DNA of 64,000 nucleotides from the NCBI GenBank assembly GCA_040902195.1, contig JBBDXS010000015.1, positions 36,326-100,325 of the forward strand, in the 5' to 3' direction. This document shows positions 1-7,842 of this stretch, piece by piece (the first letter of the stretch is position 1; the number at the start of each line of letters is the position of its first letter). The stretch comes from JBBDXS01 sp040902195. Its GTDB lineage: Bacteria > Chloroflexota > Dehalococcoidia > DSTF01 > RBG-16-68-14. Below the pieces are notes generated by a model. That model ran no database searches, was not told the origin of the DNA, and saw only the letters and a list, made by a program, of their open reading frames with translations. The position numbers and the translations under genes are program-made.

Positions 1-1611
1 GGAGGTCGGCTCATCGAGCAGGAGGATGGGCGCGTCCTTGAGAAAGGCGCGCGCGATCGAGATGCGCTGCTGCTGCCCGGTCGAGAGTTTGACGCCGCGT
101 TCGCCGACCTCGGTCTCGTACTTCTGCGACAGCTCCTGCACGAAGCCGTTCGCGCGCGCGGCGGTGGCGGCGACCTCGACCTCCTCCGCTGACGCGTCGA
201 GGCGGCCGTAGAGTATGTTTTCGCGCACTGTCGCCGCGAAGAGGAGCGGCTCCTGCGGCACCATCGAGACGAGATTGCGGAGCGACGCGATGCGTAGCTC
301 GCGCACGTCGACGCCGTCGATCTCGACCGCGCCGTTGGTGACGTCGTAGAGGCGGGGGATGAGATTGAGGATCGTGGTCTTGCCGGAGCCTGTCTCACCG
401 ACGATAGCGACCTTCTCGCCCTTGCGCACGACGATGTCGATGTCGTCGAGCACGGCGCGGCCCGAGTCGTACTCGAAGTGCACGTTGCGGAAGCGGACGG
501 CGTCGGCGAACGCGGGCTTATCGACCGCGCCGGGGGCCTCGCGGATGTCGGGCTCCTGGTCGAGCACCTGAAACGCGCGGCCGACGCCGACGACGGCGTC
601 CTGGAACGGACCGTAGACGAACATGATCTCGTTCATCATCTGATAGATCGCCTGCATGTAGGCGACGAAGACCCAGAGATCGCCGATGGTGACATCGTTG
701 GAGATGACGCGCTGCGTTGCGACGAGGAGGACGAGGGCGGTACCGAGGCCGGTGATCGCGACGGTCGCGACGTTGAGGATCTGCTCGGCGACGCGAAAGC
801 GGATCTGCGCGCGCACGAAGTTGGTACTCGTGTCCTCGAAGCGCTTCTGTTCCATCCCCTCGCGGCCGAAGACCTGCACGGCGCGGATCGAACCCATCGT
901 CTGCTCGATGAGGGACGTGAGGCGCGACATGTGCTCGCGGCTCTCCTGCGACGTCTTCTGGATGCGCCCCGTGAGGCGGTGGATGGTGAAGAAGAGCAGC
1001 GGCAGCACGGCCAGCGAAACGAGCGTGAGGAGCGGGTCGAGCACGAGCATGAACGCGACCATGATCGTCAGCCGGAACACCAGGACGCCCCACGTCCGGA
1101 TGCCGAAGATCATCACCTCCTGAATGCTGCGGGCGTCGTTGATCGCGCGCCAGATCGTGTCGCCGATCGACTGGTTCGCGTGGTAGCGGAGCGAGAGCGT
1201 GCGCATGTGCGCGACGATGCGCGAGCGCAGCGTGTGGATCATGAAGAGCGCTGTCCGCGCCGTCATGAAGAAGCTCGCGGCGTTGAGGAGCACGCCGACG
1301 ACGGTGATCGCGAGGAACGCGCCCGCCAGGATGCCCGCCGCCCGGACCTTTTCGCGGTCGGTCTCGGTCGCATACGAACCGAGCGGTCCGAGACCGAGCT
1401 TGTCTGAGTTAAGGACGCCGTCGATGATGAACTTGATCGCCCAGGGCTGGAGCGCGACGAGCAGCGAGCTCGCCATCGCGAACGCAACGGCGAGCCCGAT
1501 CCCGGCCCGGAACTGCCCCATGAATGCGAAGATGCGCCGGTAGACGTGGCGCACCGGCGCTTGTTCGGCGTCGGGCGGTAAGGGAGCGGAGGGGTTGAAC
1601 CACCAGGTCAT
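1..1611 (-). CDS. ABC transporter, fused permease/ATPase (3' end cut by window)
   Basis: A half-size ABC exporter with the permease domain first and the nucleotide-binding domain second; the family works as a membrane dimer pumping lipids, drugs or peptides outward. Residues 25 to about 330 are a six-helix permease. The ATPase domain begins near 370 and shows Walker A (GETGSGKTT), the Q-loop (MVPQEP), the signature (LSTGQQQR) and Walker B (ILLLDEPTS), after which the window ends, so the D- and H-loops are not seen. The start at 1611 is preceded by GGAGGA at good spacing. 537 residues are visible; about 50 should be missing. The substrate cannot be told from sequence. The protein may pair with a second half-transporter outside the window. 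Confidence 0.93.
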   Translation of the reverse strand, partial: MTWWFNPSAPLPPDAEQAPVRHVYRRIFAFMGQFRAGIGLAVAFAMASSLLVALQPWAIKFIIDGVLNSDKLGLGPLGSYATETDREKVRAAGILAGAFLAITVVGVLLNAASFFMTARTALFMIHTLRSRIVAHMRTLSLRYHANQSIGDTIWRAINDARSIQEVMIFGIRTWGVLVFRLTIMVAFMLVLDPLLTLVSLAVLPLLFFTIHRLTGRIQKTSQESREHMSRLTSLIEQTMGSIRAVQVFGREGMEQKRFEDTSTNFVRAQIRFRVAEQILNVATVAITGLGTALVLLVATQRVISNDVTIGDLWVFVAYMQAIYQMMNEIMFVYGPFQDAVVGVGRAFQVLDQEPDIREAPGAVDKPAFADAVRFRNVHFEYDSGRAVLDDIDIVVRKGEKVAIVGETGSGKTTILNLIPRLYDVTNGAVEIDGVDVRELRIASLRNLVSMVPQEPLLFAATVRENILYGRLDASAEEVEVAATAARANGFVQELSQKYETEVGERGVKLSTGQQQRISIARAFLKDAPILLLDEPTS

Positions 1612-1634
1612 GGCCCAGCTCCTCCGCGGCAGCC

Positions 1635-1666
1635 GGAACAAGGAACAGGGAACAAGGAAGCAGGAA
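1635..1666. repeat. degenerate GGAACAAG-type short tandem repeat
   Basis: The spacer between the exporter and the GNAT gene carries repeated GGAACAAG/GGAACAGG units. The same degenerate 7-8 nt units recur in other spacers at 17473-17503, 22308-22350, 23578-23610 and 25831-25846. Confidence 0.6.
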
Positions 1667-1695
1667 GTGCTCGATGCGGCCTCGCGTGCATCATG

Positions 1696-2970
1696 TTACC
1701 AGTACGCCAGGTCCGTGTACGGCTTTCGCACCGTTACGGTGAGCGGTGTGTTCGTGTCCGGAAAGACGTCAATGCCCATGCTGCGCGTTTCGCTCGCTTG
1801 CTCGAACGACGCCATACGCTCCTGCAGCGCGGGGAGCTGATCGAGCGGGGCCAGCAGCTCCTGCCGTCCCAGCTCGTGCGTGCGGCCGATGAGGTATGCG
1901 AGCAGTCGCGCCATCGCGTCCTCGCGGCCCTCCGCGTAGCCGAAATCCATCAGCGCTGTCGGCTCGATGACCTGACGCTCGCCGGTCTCCTTGTGCAGCC
2001 AGACCTCGCGCACGTGGCGGCCGCGGTCCCACAAGCCGGCACAGGCGACGATGCGCCCCTGCTCCTCGAGGAGGTAGTAGTCGTGCCAGCGATAGACCTC
2101 CGCCCAGAAGCTCGGCTTCTCGCCCCAATTCGGATCGTCGAGCCGCACGTGCAGAAACTCCTCGGTGTATGGGCGAAAGAAGTCGAGCCCGCGGTGCGTG
2201 CGGTTGATGAGCGCGACGCACTGTCTCGTGTCCGACCGTTTCGCTGTGCGGATGCCCGTCGCGTCGCCCGTGAAGGGCTGGGCGCGGAAGTGCGCCACGG
2301 TGACGGGGATGCCGGGCAGATCGCCCTGTTCGTCGCGCTCGAGGTCCGGCCGCAGCGCCTTAATCCAGCCGGCGGCGTTGTAGTTGCCGGAGCGGACATA
2401 CCAGTAGCTGACGACGCCGAACCAGGCGCAACCCGGCCCGGATCCCATGCGTAAGAAGTTGCTCATCCCCTTGCCACGGCTCTCCTTACGCACGCGCCAC
2501 GCCGATGCGATGTGCGTTGACGTGCGCTTGCCGTCGATGATCGTGTTGCGCCCCGAGTGCGCGGCTGCGGCGAGAATGATGCCGCGGTCCTCCACGATCT
2601 GGATGTTGGGGTGCTCCTGGAGCCGGAACTGCGCGAACGGGTAGGGGCCGCGTTCGACCGTGACCTCGTAGTCGCCGATGTCCTCCGGAGAGTTGGCGTA
2701 GAGGTCGGCGAGCGCCTCGTCATCGCTCCAGGTCGCCTCGCGGACGTGGATCGTGCCGGAGATCAGCTGCTCGCGCCAGCCGAGGAATCGCGCGATGTCT
2801 TCGTGAGTTAAGCGTTCGTTTGCCAGCCATTCCTTGATTCCAGCGTACGCAATGCGCAACTCGAGAGCGCGCTGAAGCATGCCGGGGGGCCAGCCCTTCT
2901 CCTCGGTGGCCCGGCGCAGGTCCTCCGGCACCACGATGGGCCGGTCGAAGATCGAGATTTCGTTCGCCAT
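1696..2970 (-). CDS. tandem GNAT-fold acetyltransferase-like protein
   Basis: A 424-residue protein that looks like two GNAT N-acetyltransferase domains in series; GNATs move acetyl from acetyl-CoA to an amine. An N-terminal helical stretch (about 1-72) precedes the first domain (about 75-215), which has a recognisable acetyl-CoA loop (SRGKGMS near 165-170). The second half (about 245-400) has GNAT-like strands but a less clear loop. The start is chosen at 2970 because AGGAG lies 5 nt upstream; an ATG one codon earlier (2973) is possible, while the longer in-frame extension to 3063 would run through a terminator hairpin and is unlikely. The substrate is unknown. Expression may be controlled by the leader ORF and terminator just upstream (3053-3229). 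Confidence 0.7.
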   Translation of the reverse strand: MANEISIFDRPIVVPEDLRRATEEKGWPPGMLQRALELRIAYAGIKEWLANERLTHEDIARFLGWREQLISGTIHVREATWSDDEALADLYANSPEDIGDYEVTVERGPYPFAQFRLQEHPNIQIVEDRGIILAAAAHSGRNTIIDGKRTSTHIASAWRVRKESRGKGMSNFLRMGSGPGCAWFGVVSYWYVRSGNYNAAGWIKALRPDLERDEQGDLPGIPVTVAHFRAQPFTGDATGIRTAKRSDTRQCVALINRTHRGLDFFRPYTEEFLHVRLDDPNWGEKPSFWAEVYRWHDYYLLEEQGRIVACAGLWDRGRHVREVWLHKETGERQVIEPTALMDFGYAEGREDAMARLLAYLIGRTHELGRQELLAPLDQLPALQERMASFEQASETRSMGIDVFPDTNTPLTVTVRKPYTDLAYW

Positions 2971-3052
2971 CATTTCTCCTGTTCGGTGGGCCTCCATGGT
3001 AACGACGCGAGGTGACAGCCTCCTGTCAGTAGCGCGTCGCAGATACGAAAAG

Positions 3053-3075
3053 GCCCGCTTCATCCGGAAGCGGGC
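3053..3075 (-). terminator. intrinsic terminator upstream of the GNAT gene
   Basis: A perfect 9-bp stem (GCCCGCTTC at 3053-3061, GAAGCGGGC at 3067-3075) with a 5-nt loop is followed on the minus strand by CTTTTCG. It lies between a consensus promoter and the GNAT start, so it fits a leader attenuator or the end of a separate small RNA or ORF. Confidence 0.75.
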
Positions 3076-3101
3076 TCGCCTGTGATTGTCCGAAAAAGGC
3101 G

Positions 3102-3194
3102 CTAGACGGACCCGCTCGCGTTTCCTTCATGCATGGCCAGGACGCAATACTCCTGCGCCGTGGGAAGCAGATTGCCGAAGTTCGCGGTCATCAT
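3102..3194 (-). CDS. 30-residue leaderless ORF, candidate leader peptide
   Basis: An ATG-ATG start sits 6 nt after a consensus promoter's -10 box, so the mRNA would begin at or next to the start codon. The 30-residue product begins MMTANFGNLL and ends NASGSV, with stop TAG at 3104-3102, and the intrinsic terminator follows 26 nt later. There is no membrane segment and no run of a single amino acid that would betray a classical amino-acid attenuator. It may be a regulatory leader peptide for the GNAT gene, a stand-alone small protein, or an untranslated small RNA whose ORF is fortuitous. Confidence 0.4.
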   Translation of the reverse strand: MMTANFGNLLPTAQEYCVLAMHEGNASGSV

Positions 3195-3200
3195 GGGGCT

Positions 3201-3229
3201 ATGCTACCCGCGCGGTGTTGGGCTGTCAA
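3201..3229 (-). promoter_or_regulatory. consensus promoter (TTGACA-17-TAGCAT)
   Basis: TTGACA at 3229-3224 and TAGCAT at 3206-3201 with exactly 17 nt between them. The predicted start of transcription falls on the ATG of the 30-residue ORF. The same pair of hexamers and the same spacing recur at 36741-36769. Confidence 0.75.
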
Positions 3230-3301
3230 GCTAGAGCCTTCGACTATGACGGAAAGGGTCTCTGGAGGGTTGACGGCAGGGGTACAATAGCAAGGTTCGC
3301 C

Positions 3302-4654
3302 ATGTTGCCACGCCACCTCCTGTACGTCTTCGCGCTTCTGCTGATGTGCGCCGCTTCGCTCGTGATTGAGCCGCGGCCGGTGTCGGCGGCTGCGCCGAGC
3401 TTCACGCTGGGAACACTGGCGACCGGCATCGCGAATCCTTCATCGCTCGCGTTCGGGCCGGATGGGCGCCTGTACGCCGGCGCGGCGACGCAGATCCAGG
3501 CGCTCACGCTCGATGTGACTGGTACCAGCGTTACGAACACGGAAACCGTTGCGTCCGGACAGTCGACGCTCCTCGGGATTGCGTTCGACCCGACCGCGCC
3601 GCCGTCGCCGGTGGTGGTGTACGCATCGCGGCAGAACAGCGCCGCGACGAACTCGTACGAAGGTGTGATCAGCACGTACACGGGACCCTCGTGGACGCGG
3701 ACCGATGTGATTACGGGCTTACCCAGCTCGGCGCCGTTCACGAACCACTTCACGAACGGCATCGCATTTGACGACAGCGGCCTGCTCTATATGGCAAACG
3801 GTGCGAACACCGACGCAGGGCTCCAGAGCCCGAACTATCCCGAGACGCCGCTGTCGGCGGCGATCCTGGTTGCGGACGTAAACGACCCGGGCTTCGATGG
3901 CACGATCACGTATAGTCCATCCGGCGTTCCGGCCGATGACAACGTCGATCAGACGGGCGGAGACGTGTCCGTGTTCGCGCCGGGGACACGCAATCCGTAC
4001 GACCTGGTCCTGCATAGCAACGGACAGATGTATGCGACCGATAACGGCCCGCAGGGGCCAAACACATCGATAACGTGCAGCACGAGCGGGACGGGCGTCG
4101 CGCAGAACGATGAACTGAACCGGATCGAGTCCGGCGACTACTACGGCTTCCCGAACCGCAACCGCGGGCGGACCGACGCGAGGCAATGCACGTACCACGC
4201 GCCGTCGGAAGGTAACGGCGCGGACTTCACCGCGCCCATCCTGACGCTGCCTGCGCACTGCTCCTGCGATGGCATCATGGAGTACACATCGCCGCAGTTT
4301 AGCGGCGCGATGCAAGGCGACCTGATCATCGCGCAGTTTGTACTCGGGAGCATCCTACGGGTGGAGCTCTCGGGCGACGGGCAGTCGGTGATCGGCAGCT
4401 CTACGCTGCAGAGCGGCCTGGACGGCCCGCTCGACGTGACGATGGGGCCGACGGGGATCATCTACATCGCGGAGTTCAATCCGGGCCGCATCTCCTACCT
4501 CGCGCCCGTAGCGAAAGTAGGGGGTGTGACCGGGCTGGTGCGAGCGCCGGTGTCCGTCGGGGGGTCAGACGGCGATGTCGCGCTCGTTGGCGTGTTGATG
4601 GTGCTGGGGCTGATCGTGATGGCGGGTGCGCGGCTGGCGCGACGACGTTCGTAG
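3302..4654 (+). CDS. secreted glucose/sorbosone dehydrogenase-like beta-propeller with C-terminal anchor
   Basis: A 450-residue exported protein of the PQQ-type sugar dehydrogenase (GSDH) propeller superfamily, which oxidise sugars outside the membrane. The first 30 residues are a signal peptide (hydrophobic LLYVFALLLMC, then SAAAPS). The propeller runs from about 35 to 390 and includes family hallmarks such as NPSSLAFGPDGRLY, ATDNGP and DELNRIESGDYYGFP. The C terminus has VGGVTGL, a membrane segment (about 423-443) and RRRS, a possible surface-sorting signal. The start at 3302 begins the signal peptide; an in-frame extension to 3086 would put 72 non-signal residues in front. A TACAAT box lies 13 nt upstream. 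Enzyme activity is inferred only from fold motifs. Confidence 0.75.
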   Translation: MLPRHLLYVFALLLMCAASLVIEPRPVSAAAPSFTLGTLATGIANPSSLAFGPDGRLYAGAATQIQALTLDVTGTSVTNTETVASGQSTLLGIAFDPTAPPSPVVVYASRQNSAATNSYEGVISTYTGPSWTRTDVITGLPSSAPFTNHFTNGIAFDDSGLLYMANGANTDAGLQSPNYPETPLSAAILVADVNDPGFDGTITYSPSGVPADDNVDQTGGDVSVFAPGTRNPYDLVLHSNGQMYATDNGPQGPNTSITCSTSGTGVAQNDELNRIESGDYYGFPNRNRGRTDARQCTYHAPSEGNGADFTAPILTLPAHCSCDGIMEYTSPQFSGAMQGDLIIAQFVLGSILRVELSGDGQSVIGSSTLQSGLDGPLDVTMGPTGIIYIAEFNPGRISYLAPVAKVGGVTGLVRAPVSVGGSDGDVALVGVLMVLGLIVMAGARLARRRS

Positions 4655-4668
4655 CTACGTCTGGGCGC

Positions 4669-6051
4669 CTAGGTGCAGTCGTGGCCGAACTGGTACGCGA
4701 CGCCGAAGATGTCGATGAACAGATCGATGGTGCCGTCCGGCGGGCCCATGTCCCAGGGATCGCCGATGGCTGCCGAGCGGTCGAGCGTCGTCGAGTAGCC
4801 TGGATCGCTCGGCGTCAGCCCGAACGCGTTGGCGACCGCGAAGATGTCGATGAATAGATCGATCACCTTGTTCCCATCCGTGTCGAAGAAGTCCCAGGGG
4901 TTCTTGGCGTTCCGCCGGCCGCCGGTCTCCTCGCTGCCGGCCGTGTTCACCATCTCGGCGGCATCGGTACAGCCGTCGTTGTCGTCGTCGTCATCGTTGA
5001 TGTCCGGCACGGTATCGCCGTCGAGGTCGCTCTGTGGCGCGCCGCCGAGCGGGTGAGCCTGGAAGAAGGTCCACATCAGATCGTTCGCGCTGATCTGGTG
5101 GGTCGTGTAGCCAAGCCCCGGGCTGTCCTGGGCGTCGGGCCACGTGTGTCCGCCGCCATCGATGATGTAGAGCTGCGTGTCGGCGTCGCAGTCGCCGTAC
5201 GAAACGAAGCGGACCTCTGACGTGTAAGGCGACTCGGAACGGCCGCCCGTGCAGCCGTTGTGGGCGGCCCAGGACTGAAGGACGTCATCGTCAAGCGTGG
5301 TGTTATCGATGGGGAGCCGGAAGTCAAGCGAAATGACGCCCGGGACGCCGCCCGGACCACCGTTGAAGGGCACAAACGTATCCGACGTGCCGTGGAACGC
5401 GATCACCGGAACCGGAGTTGTTTCGATACACGTCTCCGAGGGATTGTACGTGAGATCGAGCTGCGGATAGTACGCCGCGGCTACGGGAGCGATTGCGGCG
5501 ATGCGGTCAGGCAGGCTGCAGGCGAGCCGGACCGACATCATCGCGCCGTTCGAAAAACCTGTCGAGAATACGCGGTTGGTATCGATGCACAACGACGCCT
5601 CGAGTGAGTCGAGCATGGCTTCGGTGAAGGCGACCTCGTCGGGCTCCGGGCTGGGGAGCTGGGTGATGTTGAAGTGATTGAAGTTGTTCCCCGACGTAAC
5701 CGTTCCCTCCGGGTAGACGACGATGAAGCCAAACGAGTCGGCCATGGGCGACATGGCGCTGTAGAGCTCTTGAGAGAGGGCGGTGGAGCTGAGCGGGTGG
5801 TAGCTGAGCACCAACGGCACACGGTAGAGACCGTTATACGTCGGTGGCACGTGGAGCCGGTATGACCTCATGCCGTCCGCGGTGCTGATCGACTCCACCG
5901 TCGTGCCAGAGGTATGCGGCCTAGTCGGAGCGCAGCCCGCGGCGCTAGCATGGCGGACGGACGGGGCGGGGAGCGCGGCAAGAAGCAGGAGGACAGCGAC
6001 CGACGAGAGCGCGGCTGCGCATAGCCGTATATGAGACGCCAGTCGTTGCAC
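4669..6051 (-). CDS. secreted PHB-depolymerase/feruloyl-esterase-like hydrolase with C-terminal repeat module
   Basis: A 460-residue exported alpha/beta hydrolase of the PHB depolymerase/LpqC-like esterase group, which cleave polyester or feruloyl esters outside the cell. The GTG start leads into a signal peptide (residues 1-37). The catalytic domain spans about 40-330; Ser167 sits in GFSNGA and a late His in GGHTWP. From about 335 the protein changes to an Asp-rich calcium-type linker and a C-terminal module with two DLFIDIF repeats ending FGHDC. A near twin with the same architecture lies at 40607-42001, and the same C-terminal module ends the unrelated protein at 60048-62006. Expression should come from the consensus promoter at 6081-6109. 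Confidence 0.82.
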   Translation of the reverse strand: MQRLASHIRLCAAALSSVAVLLLLAALPAPSVRHASAAGCAPTRPHTSGTTVESISTADGMRSYRLHVPPTYNGLYRVPLVLSYHPLSSTALSQELYSAMSPMADSFGFIVVYPEGTVTSGNNFNHFNITQLPSPEPDEVAFTEAMLDSLEASLCIDTNRVFSTGFSNGAMMSVRLACSLPDRIAAIAPVAAAYYPQLDLTYNPSETCIETTPVPVIAFHGTSDTFVPFNGGPGGVPGVISLDFRLPIDNTTLDDDVLQSWAAHNGCTGGRSESPYTSEVRFVSYGDCDADTQLYIIDGGGHTWPDAQDSPGLGYTTHQISANDLMWTFFQAHPLGGAPQSDLDGDTVPDINDDDDDNDGCTDAAEMVNTAGSEETGGRRNAKNPWDFFDTDGNKVIDLFIDIFAVANAFGLTPSDPGYSTTLDRSAAIGDPWDMGPPDGTIDLFIDIFGVAYQFGHDCT

Positions 6052-6080
6052 GATGTCACCAGCCTTACGGGGTTGCCGAG

Positions 6081-6109
6081 AGCATAGCCCCGGCCCAGGT
6101 GGCTGTCAA
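6081..6109 (-). promoter_or_regulatory. promoter of the esterase gene (TTGACA-17-TATGCT)
   Basis: TTGACA at 6109-6104 and TATGCT at 6086-6081, 17 nt apart, 30 nt before the GTG start at 6051. Confidence 0.75.
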
Positions 6110-6123
6110 GGCTCCTGCGCGGG

Positions 6124-6519
6124 CTAGCCGCCTTTGTAGCGGCTGAGCTCGGTCATGGCGATGAGGCGTGAGTCATCGAGCCCGGCGGTGCGCGACTTGG
6201 CGACCTCGCCGTAGCTCTTACTGGACGTCATCTCGATAAAGGCCTTACGCGACGGGTACTCGACCAGGATTACGGAGTCCCAGTGATCCGCCTCGTCGCC
6301 GATGACGACGGAATCGACGCGTCCGTGCCAGAGCACGCGTGCGCCCGTCTTCTCGAGCATGGAGCGGACGCCCTGGCCGTACTGCTCGTAGGAGTCGCGG
6401 CCTGAGACGCCGTCGTCCGTCTTGCGGGAGAACTTGAGCAGGTTGAGCATTACGACCGGGCCGTCCAGGTCGCTCTGGACGAGCTGTTGGACCTGTTCTC
6501 TTGTTGGCGCGAGTGGCAT
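6124..6519 (-). CDS. DUF1330 family protein
   Basis: A 131-residue soluble protein with the ferredoxin-like fold pattern of DUF1330, seen in the opening PVVMLNLLKF segment and the later VILVEYPSRKAF segment. The start is supported by AGGAGGAG upstream. Members of this family are small dimeric proteins without an agreed reaction; some related folds are monooxygenases. No operon partner is evident: the esterase promoter lies just downstream and a repeat-rich spacer upstream. Confidence 0.8.
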   Translation of the reverse strand: MPLAPTREQVQQLVQSDLDGPVVMLNLLKFSRKTDDGVSGRDSYEQYGQGVRSMLEKTGARVLWHGRVDSVVIGDEADHWDSVILVEYPSRKAFIEMTSSKSYGEVAKSRTAGLDDSRLIAMTELSRYKGG

Positions 6520-6644
6520 GGCGGCTCCTCCTGGTGGGAATCGTCTCCTATTGTATGCGTGGGACGGGAGGGTGTCGACGGAGCAGGAGGATGAAGCGTG
6601 CTTGGTCTCGCCAGGAGGAACCTAAGGCCCCCTTCGCCTTGTTT

Positions 6645-6672
6645 GCGCGGGTCTGAAGACCCGCGCCTACGG
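6645..6672. repeat. variable-stem hairpin repeat, CTACGG tail
   Basis: Perfect 10-bp inverted repeat (GCGCGGGTCT / AGACCCGCGC, 2-nt loop) followed by CTACGG. First of a dispersed family in which the stem changes but the tail is kept. Confidence 0.75.
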
Positions 6673-6687
6673 TGATTGGTGAAGAGC

Positions 6688-6737
6688 GGGGGGGGGGGGG
6701 NNNNNNNNNNGCCCCCCCCCCCCCCCCCCCCTACAGC
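6688..6737. other. assembly gap (10 N) between a G run and a C run
   Basis: A run of about 13 G, then 10 N, then a G and about 21 C ending in CTACAG. The layout is that of the dispersed hairpin family with a poly-G/poly-C stem, which would stop polymerases and break the assembly. The rest of the 6520-6799 spacer has no gene that I can support. Confidence 0.8.
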
Positions 6738-6799
6738 GTAATGCGAGGGAAGAGACGAGCCGCCCCTACAAGGTATTGGAGGGGAACTGTGTTGCGATG

Positions 6800-7540
6800 C
6801 TAGATGGAGGCCGAGGCGGTGGCGGGAGCGGTGTGCGCTGGCTCTGTCGCCTCGGCGAGGACGCGGTCGCAGTCGATCGTGAGCGCGAGCGCGGGGAGCG
6901 GCAGCCAGAACGCCATCGCAACGACGAAGAGCGCGCCGCCGACGAGCGGCGTGAGGTAGAACGATGCGATCCAGGAGAGCGCCATCGCGATGACCAGCGG
7001 AGCGGCGAGCGCGGTCAGGAGCTTCGCGGTCCAGCGTTCGTCGAGCACCGCGAGCAGCGGACCGACGCGCGTCGCCTCGTTCGACGGCATGTCGTGCGCG
7101 AGGACGAGCGATTCGTCGTAGGCGTGTCGTAGCGACCAGCGTGCGAAGAGCACCGGCCCGGCGAGACCTGCGACGAGGCCGACGAACGGAATGCCGAATT
7201 CGTTGATCCGCACTCCCAGGATGACGCAGGCGGCGAGTGCGAGCGCGGGCGCCATCGCGGCCATGATGGCGGCTGGAGCGCTGCGGAGGGCCTCGATCCA
7301 GGCTCTAGAGGGGTCCGGCGACAGGTTACGGAGGATGAGGGCGGCGGCCCGGAGGCAGGCGCTGTAGGTCAGCAGCGTGAGCAACAGCAACGCGGGTACT
7401 GCGACGAGTGTCGGGATAAAGCCGCCCGTCGCGACGACGACGAGCACCGGGCCGAGAACGGCCATCGGCACGATCATGGTCAGGAAGCTATCTAGCTCCT
7501 GGCGGTAGATCATGGTCACGTCGTCAAGAAGCTGTCTCAT
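6800..7540 (-). CDS. polytopic membrane protein, unknown function
   Basis: A 246-residue protein with about six hydrophobic segments (roughly 16-45, 50-70, 88-112, 118-142, 180-205 and 208-235) and a 40-residue soluble loop between the fourth and fifth. I do not recognise a family. The start is set at the ATG at 7540, immediately before the first membrane segment; the in-frame extension upstream to 7771 would translate a repeat-containing spacer and is unlikely. No clear Shine-Dalgarno sequence precedes it. Repeat-rich spacers on both sides leave no operon context. Confidence 0.6.
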   Translation of the reverse strand: MRQLLDDVTMIYRQELDSFLTMIVPMAVLGPVLVVVATGGFIPTLVAVPALLLLTLLTYSACLRAAALILRNLSPDPSRAWIEALRSAPAAIMAAMAPALALAACVILGVRINEFGIPFVGLVAGLAGPVLFARWSLRHAYDESLVLAHDMPSNEATRVGPLLAVLDERWTAKLLTALAAPLVIAMALSWIASFYLTPLVGGALFVVAMAFWLPLPALALTIDCDRVLAEATEPAHTAPATASASI

Positions 7541-7842
7541 CCCTACTACTAAAACACTCGACAGGGCGAGACGTTTCTGGTGGGTCCGGGTGTGAATATG
7601 GCGCAGCTTCGAAACGGGGCGCAAATGGCAGATTCGCCAGGAGATATCTAAGGTCCGTGCGTTCGCAACGTCTTCCTTCCCACTCGCCCGCCCAGAGAGG
7701 TTGCTGAGGCTGGGGGACACCCCCAAGACCCCCGGCAGAAGGGGCTCCGCCCCCTCTGCACGCCCCGGCACGGTGCGAACGGGAGGAGGCGTAGGGGCGG
7801 GTCTGAGACCCGCCCCTACGGGATGGGCGCATGGGTTTGCCC
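7541..7842. other. gene-free spacer with several hairpins
   Basis: No coding region can be supported. The stretch holds an imperfect hairpin near 7730-7760 (GCAGAAGGGGC against GCCCCCTCTGC) and the family hairpin at 7791-7819. Confidence 0.6.
7791..7819. repeat. variable-stem hairpin repeat, CTACGG tail
   Basis: A 13-bp perfect inverted repeat beginning GTAGGGGCGGG and ending CCCGCCCCTAC around a 3-nt loop, followed by GGG. In this copy the tail itself is part of the stem. Confidence 0.75.

Noticed and set aside
478..1407. 309-residue plus-strand ORF
   Set aside because: Shadow of the ABC exporter; the minus strand shows all ATPase motifs, and this ORF has biased Arg/Asp/Glu composition.
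3086..3301. N-terminal extension of the GSDH-like protein
   Set aside because: It would bury the signal peptide 72 residues inside the protein and overlap a promoter and terminator on the other strand.
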